A stretch of DNA of 64,000 nt, taken from positions 2,356,001 to 2,420,000 of the forward strand of contig OZ220496.1 in the NCBI GenBank assembly GCA_965116235.1, read 5' to 3'. Position 1 is the first letter of the stretch, and every line of letters begins with the position of its first letter. The notes beneath the pieces are model-generated. The model did not search any database, was not told the origin of the DNA, and saw nothing but the letters and a program-made list of their open reading frames with translations. Positions 60,961-64,000 of this stretch are shown here, in pieces. A program made the position numbers and the translations under genes. Source of the DNA: MPNP01 sp965116235. Lineage in GTDB: Bacteria; Pseudomonadota; Alphaproteobacteria; Rhodobacterales; Rhodobacteraceae.

Positions 60961-62400
60961 TCAGACCATGTTCGGGCGCTTGGGGTCATGGGACGTCGCC
61001 CTTGAATCAACAGCGACCTCGTCATCTTCGGTTGCCAGCCGATTCGATATCCCGAGATGGTTAAGCTTGCGATGGAGAGTTGACCGTGATAGGCCGATGA
61101 TTTGCGTGGCCTGCGAAATGTTTCCGCCAAAGCGCTTGATCTGGGTCATGATGTATTCTCTTTCAAACTCTTGCCGTGCATCCTTCAGGGACAGATCACG
61201 ATATTTGCCCGAAATGATCGAAGCAAAGTCGGCCTGTCGTTCACTGGTCGACTGGACCAGCTCGTTCAGGCTGATGGGCTTTTGGGTCTGATTGTTGATC
61301 ATTACCCTTTCCAGAATGTTCTTGAGTTGTCGGACGTTGCCATCCCACTTGGTTGAAAGAAGGAACTGCAAGGCATCCTTGCTCAATTCACGCTTGGGCC
61401 AGCCATGGGTCGTGTGCAAGTTGGCAATAAAATGATCGGCCAGCCGGGGAATGTCGTCCCTGATGTCGGACAGTGATGGTGTCGCGATATCATGATTAGA
61501 CACCCTTTCCAAAAAGGGCGGGTAGATTTCCCTGTCGGTGAGACAGGACAGGTCCTTGCTGGTTGAAGCGATGACTTTGGCATTGAAGCGATGGCCCCCT
61601 TGGGGTACGGCCTTTTCGTTCACCCGGCAAAATTGATCTTGAGCCAAGACTTCTGTCAGCTGACGCTGAACATCAAGGGGAAGAGCCGAGATCTCTTCCA
61701 GATAGAGACATCCGCCTTCGGCCATGTCGAAGTAGCCCTGCTCGGAGGAGTGTTCGGAAACTATGCCGAACAAGGCTGGCCCGATCATGTCCGCAGCGAT
61801 CAAGGGAATGTTCACGCTGACAAATGGGCCGTTGGAGTAGTGCGAATGGGTGTGGATGAGTCGGGCGGCCGTTTCCTTTCCTGTCCCTTGAGCCCCCTTC
61901 AGCAGCACACTCGCCTTCATGGACTTGGCGGCCTGATCCAGCTGCTCCCTGTAGCGTAGAAAGGTGGGTGATGATCCCAGCAGGATTGGTCTGCCGTCGG
62001 GGTTGGACTGGTACAAAACCTGCCGTCGCAAAGTCACCAACTCCATGGCATTCTTGACGGTGTTCAGCAAACGCCCGGTCAGAATGGGCTTTTCAAGATA
62101 ATCGAAGGCGCCAATCTGCATTGCCTTGACAGCAATCTCGATGTTGCCATGACCTGACATGATTATGACAGGGGTACCGGCATCCTTCTGGCGGATTCTC
62201 TTCAGAATCTCCACACCGTCCATTTCGGGATCATTCAGTCGAATGTCCAACAGTATCAGACTCGGTTTTGCTGCAGCGAATTGTCCCAGACACGATGATC
62301 CGGAGTCAGCCTCGCGGGTTTCATATCCCTTGTTCCGAAGAAGTTCGGACAAAATGTCCCGTATCTTCGAATTGTCGTCAACAACTAAAATGTAATCCAT
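60961..62400 (-). CDS. ntrX: Response regulator NtrX
   Basis: The 479-aa NtrC-family regulator has a receiver domain with phospho-acceptor Asp52 (LILLDIRLND) and Lys in YLEKPI, an AAA+ domain with Walker A LLKGAQGTGKE (169-176), and a C-terminal Fis-type helix-turn-helix (SQATQIIGLSRSTLHRKL). The sigma-54 GAFTGA loop is absent: the segment reads FGIVSEHSSEQGYFD (around 211-224), and the Walker B is CLYLEEI. It probably acts with sigma-70, as reported for other alphaproteobacterial NtrX. It regulates nitrogen and redox genes with NtrY, whose gene precedes it by 11 bases. Confidence 0.95.
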   Translation of the reverse strand: MDYILVVDDNSKIRDILSELLRNKGYETREADSGSSCLGQFAAAKPSLILLDIRLNDPEMDGVEILKRIRQKDAGTPVIIMSGHGNIEIAVKAMQIGAFDYLEKPILTGRLLNTVKNAMELVTLRRQVLYQSNPDGRPILLGSSPTFLRYREQLDQAAKSMKASVLLKGAQGTGKETAARLIHTHSHYSNGPFVSVNIPLIAADMIGPALFGIVSEHSSEQGYFDMAEGGCLYLEEISALPLDVQRQLTEVLAQDQFCRVNEKAVPQGGHRFNAKVIASTSKDLSCLTDREIYPPFLERVSNHDIATPSLSDIRDDIPRLADHFIANLHTTHGWPKRELSKDALQFLLSTKWDGNVRQLKNILERVMINNQTQKPISLNELVQSTSERQADFASIISGKYRDLSLKDARQEFEREYIMTQIKRFGGNISQATQIIGLSRSTLHRKLNHLGISNRLATEDDEVAVDSRATSHDPKRPNMV

Positions 62401-62411
62401 TGGGACTGGCC

Positions 62412-64000
62412 TCAGGCGATTTCGTATTTTGATTCGGCAAATCTCCCCAGTCGCGGGAGATCAATCGTCACCAGCGCCCCCCGGTGCGTATCGCCGACGA
62501 ACAGGGGAGCAATGCCCAGTCTCAGTCTTCCGTTATGCCCCTCCACAATTCGATCCGAATAGGCTAGACCCAGGCCGCTTCCACTTTCCTTGTTGAAGGT
62601 CACAAAGGGCTTTTTGTACTCGCTGAATCTTACATTCTTCGAAAAACCAATGCCATTGTCCAGGACGCTGATTCGAATTGTACCATTCTCGTCTTCAAGA
62701 AGTATTCGGATGAGGGGATCGAAAGGCGTTTCGGCTTCTCGTCTCTTGCGAGCACATATGCCTTCACGGGAATTTTTCAACAGGTTGATCATAACTTGGC
62801 GAAAGAGGATTCGGTCAATGTGCGCATGGTTGGATTCAAGATTGTTGATTAGCTCGATGGGGATTTCCTCGCCACGGTGGAGTTCGGCATTTCGGGCGGA
62901 CTCGCAGACCTCATACAGATCGACGCTTTCCAGTTTCGGGTCCGGCAACTTGGCAAACTCGGAAAATTCCTTGGATATGTGCAACAGTCCGAGCATCGAA
63001 TCCTCGACGATATCGACATACTTCACGATGGGCTTGATCTGGTTCTCGTCAAATTTGGTTCCGACCTGATCTCGCAGTAACTCAAGCGCGCCCGAAACAG
63101 GCGTGAAGGCGTTCTTGATTTCATGGGCAATCTGCTGGGCAACGCTGGCCCAAGCCGCTTTGCGTTCGGCATTGACCAATTCCGTAACATCATCGAAGGC
63201 GATGACAAAGCCCTCAAGAGTTTCCTTGTCGTCTTTGCGCTTGGCAATTTTGATCAGGAAATGATCGATATAGTCGTCCCGAGTCAGCTGCAATTTGGCG
63301 TTGGCCGTCGAGTCGCTCGAGTGCGCCAATCCATCTAGAATCGGCACAAATTCGGGCACGAGCTCGCTCAAATGCATCAAGTGTGAGTGTTCACCCGTGT
63401 CCGAAGTGGGCAGAAATGTCGACAGCCGGAGTTTCTGCAAGGCCGACTTGTTGATGAAGATGACATTCTGATGGGTATCCAAACCAATCACGCCAGAAGT
63501 AACGTTTGCCAACACCTCGCGAAGTTCTCTCGCCAGACTCTGAGCCGTGTTGCGGGCCTTGATCTCATCATTGATGCTGCGGTCCAACTTTTGAACCATT
63601 TCCTTGAAAACTCGGCTGAACAAGGCAATCTCATCCGACCCCTCGGTTGAAATTTTGGCCTGAAGGTTACCTTCACCTATCTCCCGAGCGGCTTGGGCTA
63701 GATTCTTGACTGGCCGACTTATTCGGTTGGCGAAAATCAAACCCTGTGGAACCACGATGAAGATAAGAAGGGCTCCTCCGGCAAGGAGAATTATGGAAAA
63801 ATTGAACAGAGTCCGGATGAGTTCTGGAACCTTGCCGGTAAATACAACCGAATCCTTGGCGACGGACTGCTGAAGATCTACAAGCGTTTCAATCAGTTCG
63901 ATTGTGAGATGAAGATACTGATCGCCACGAACCCGCAGTCGAGTCAAGGCGTGAAGCTGATTGGAATCGGGCAACTGGTAGACAAGCACAACAGCGGTAA
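62412..64000 (-). CDS. ntrY: Sensor kinase NtrY, C-terminal part (window edge)
   Basis: The frame is open to the right edge, so the N terminus with its further membrane helices lies outside. About 529 residues are visible: one membrane helix (FNFSIILLAGGALLIFIVVPQGL), a HAMP linker (RISRPVKNLAQAAREIGEGNLQ), a PAS domain (LANVTSGVIGLDTHQNVIFIN), the HisKA box QIAHEIKNAFTPVSG with the phospho-acceptor His, and a HATPase domain (SVLDNGIGFSKNVR, KESGSGLGLAYSDRIVEGHNG). NtrY pairs with NtrX, encoded 11 bases downstream. Confidence 0.95.
   Translation of the reverse strand, partial: TAVVLVYQLPDSNQLHALTRLRVRGDQYLHLTIELIETLVDLQQSVAKDSVVFTGKVPELIRTLFNFSIILLAGGALLIFIVVPQGLIFANRISRPVKNLAQAAREIGEGNLQAKISTEGSDEIALFSRVFKEMVQKLDRSINDEIKARNTAQSLARELREVLANVTSGVIGLDTHQNVIFINKSALQKLRLSTFLPTSDTGEHSHLMHLSELVPEFVPILDGLAHSSDSTANAKLQLTRDDYIDHFLIKIAKRKDDKETLEGFVIAFDDVTELVNAERKAAWASVAQQIAHEIKNAFTPVSGALELLRDQVGTKFDENQIKPIVKYVDIVEDSMLGLLHISKEFSEFAKLPDPKLESVDLYEVCESARNAELHRGEEIPIELINNLESNHAHIDRILFRQVMINLLKNSREGICARKRREAETPFDPLIRILLEDENGTIRISVLDNGIGFSKNVRFSEYKKPFVTFNKESGSGLGLAYSDRIVEGHNGRLRLGIAPLFVGDTHRGALVTIDLPRLGRFAESKYEIA

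Overview
The window reads as chromosome of an alphaproteobacterium of moderate GC content. Family composition and gene order support this: an ntrY-ntrX-trkA-trkH-hfq block, an iscR-like/suf operon with cysteine desulfurases at both ends and two Yip1-type membrane proteins, a 'virulence factor'/MTHFR/pterin-methyltransferase/ASKHA-ferredoxin C1 cassette, a eukaryote-type NADP isocitrate dehydrogenase, and a shikimate pair next to xerD and a CorC/HlyC protein. Order and family cannot be fixed from the sequence alone; much of the layout resembles Rhodobacterales-like lineages. I found no rRNA, tRNA, CRISPR array or intact insertion sequence. Almost everything is ordinary core metabolism, with a few decayed or acquired genes at the seams.

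Layout. 1-4182 (minus): edge-truncated exported protein, CorC/HlyC, XerD, a 501-aa exported protein and an overlooked 44-aa membrane protein. 4334-6003 (plus): aroK-aroB. 6044-7027 (minus): radical SAM protein. 7166-10959 (plus): zwf-pgl-pgi, the entry to the Entner-Doudoroff/pentose phosphate routes. 11449-15610 (minus): C1/corrinoid cassette. 15753-21474 (plus): rlmE, a metallo-beta-lactamase-fold protein, recA, alaS, a DUF1330 protein. 21580-24109 (plus): a bufferin-type copper RiPP operon (precursor BufA, MNIO enzyme BufB, partner BufC, DoxX protein). 24273-27980 (minus): HrgA-like putative nuclease, icd, catalase. 28115-38031 (plus): lipA, a START-domain protein, then the suf operon. 38087-41459 (plus): phoR-pstB-phoU-phoB. 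41656-42123: aroQ. 42157-44081 (minus): rpsB-tsf. 44422-48066: DUF502 protein, an orphan peptide-binding protein, a candidate small RNA, and a decayed 3-hydroxybutyrate dehydrogenase. 48055-51546 (minus): mfd. 51758-56956: hemB, SYLF protein, a beta-hydroxyacid dehydrogenase (minus), penicillin-acylase family protein. 57049-57607 (minus): decayed sce7726-type gene. 57718-64000 (minus): hfq, trkH, trkA, ntrX, ntrY (cut by the window edge).

Points most worth a second look: a perfect 12-bp inverted repeat enclosing the bufB start codon; a frameshift splitting sufD; an iscR-like regulator without the usual cysteine cluster; a cupin inserted into the suf operon; a Pho cluster without pstSCA; ribosomal protein S2 with a long acidic tail; an unannotated sRNA candidate with its own terminator; two recognisable pseudogenes; and a perfect inverted repeat in the promoter region of the C1 cassette. 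Several genes (aroB, pgl, sufC, the ASKHA gene) appear to use TTG starts.
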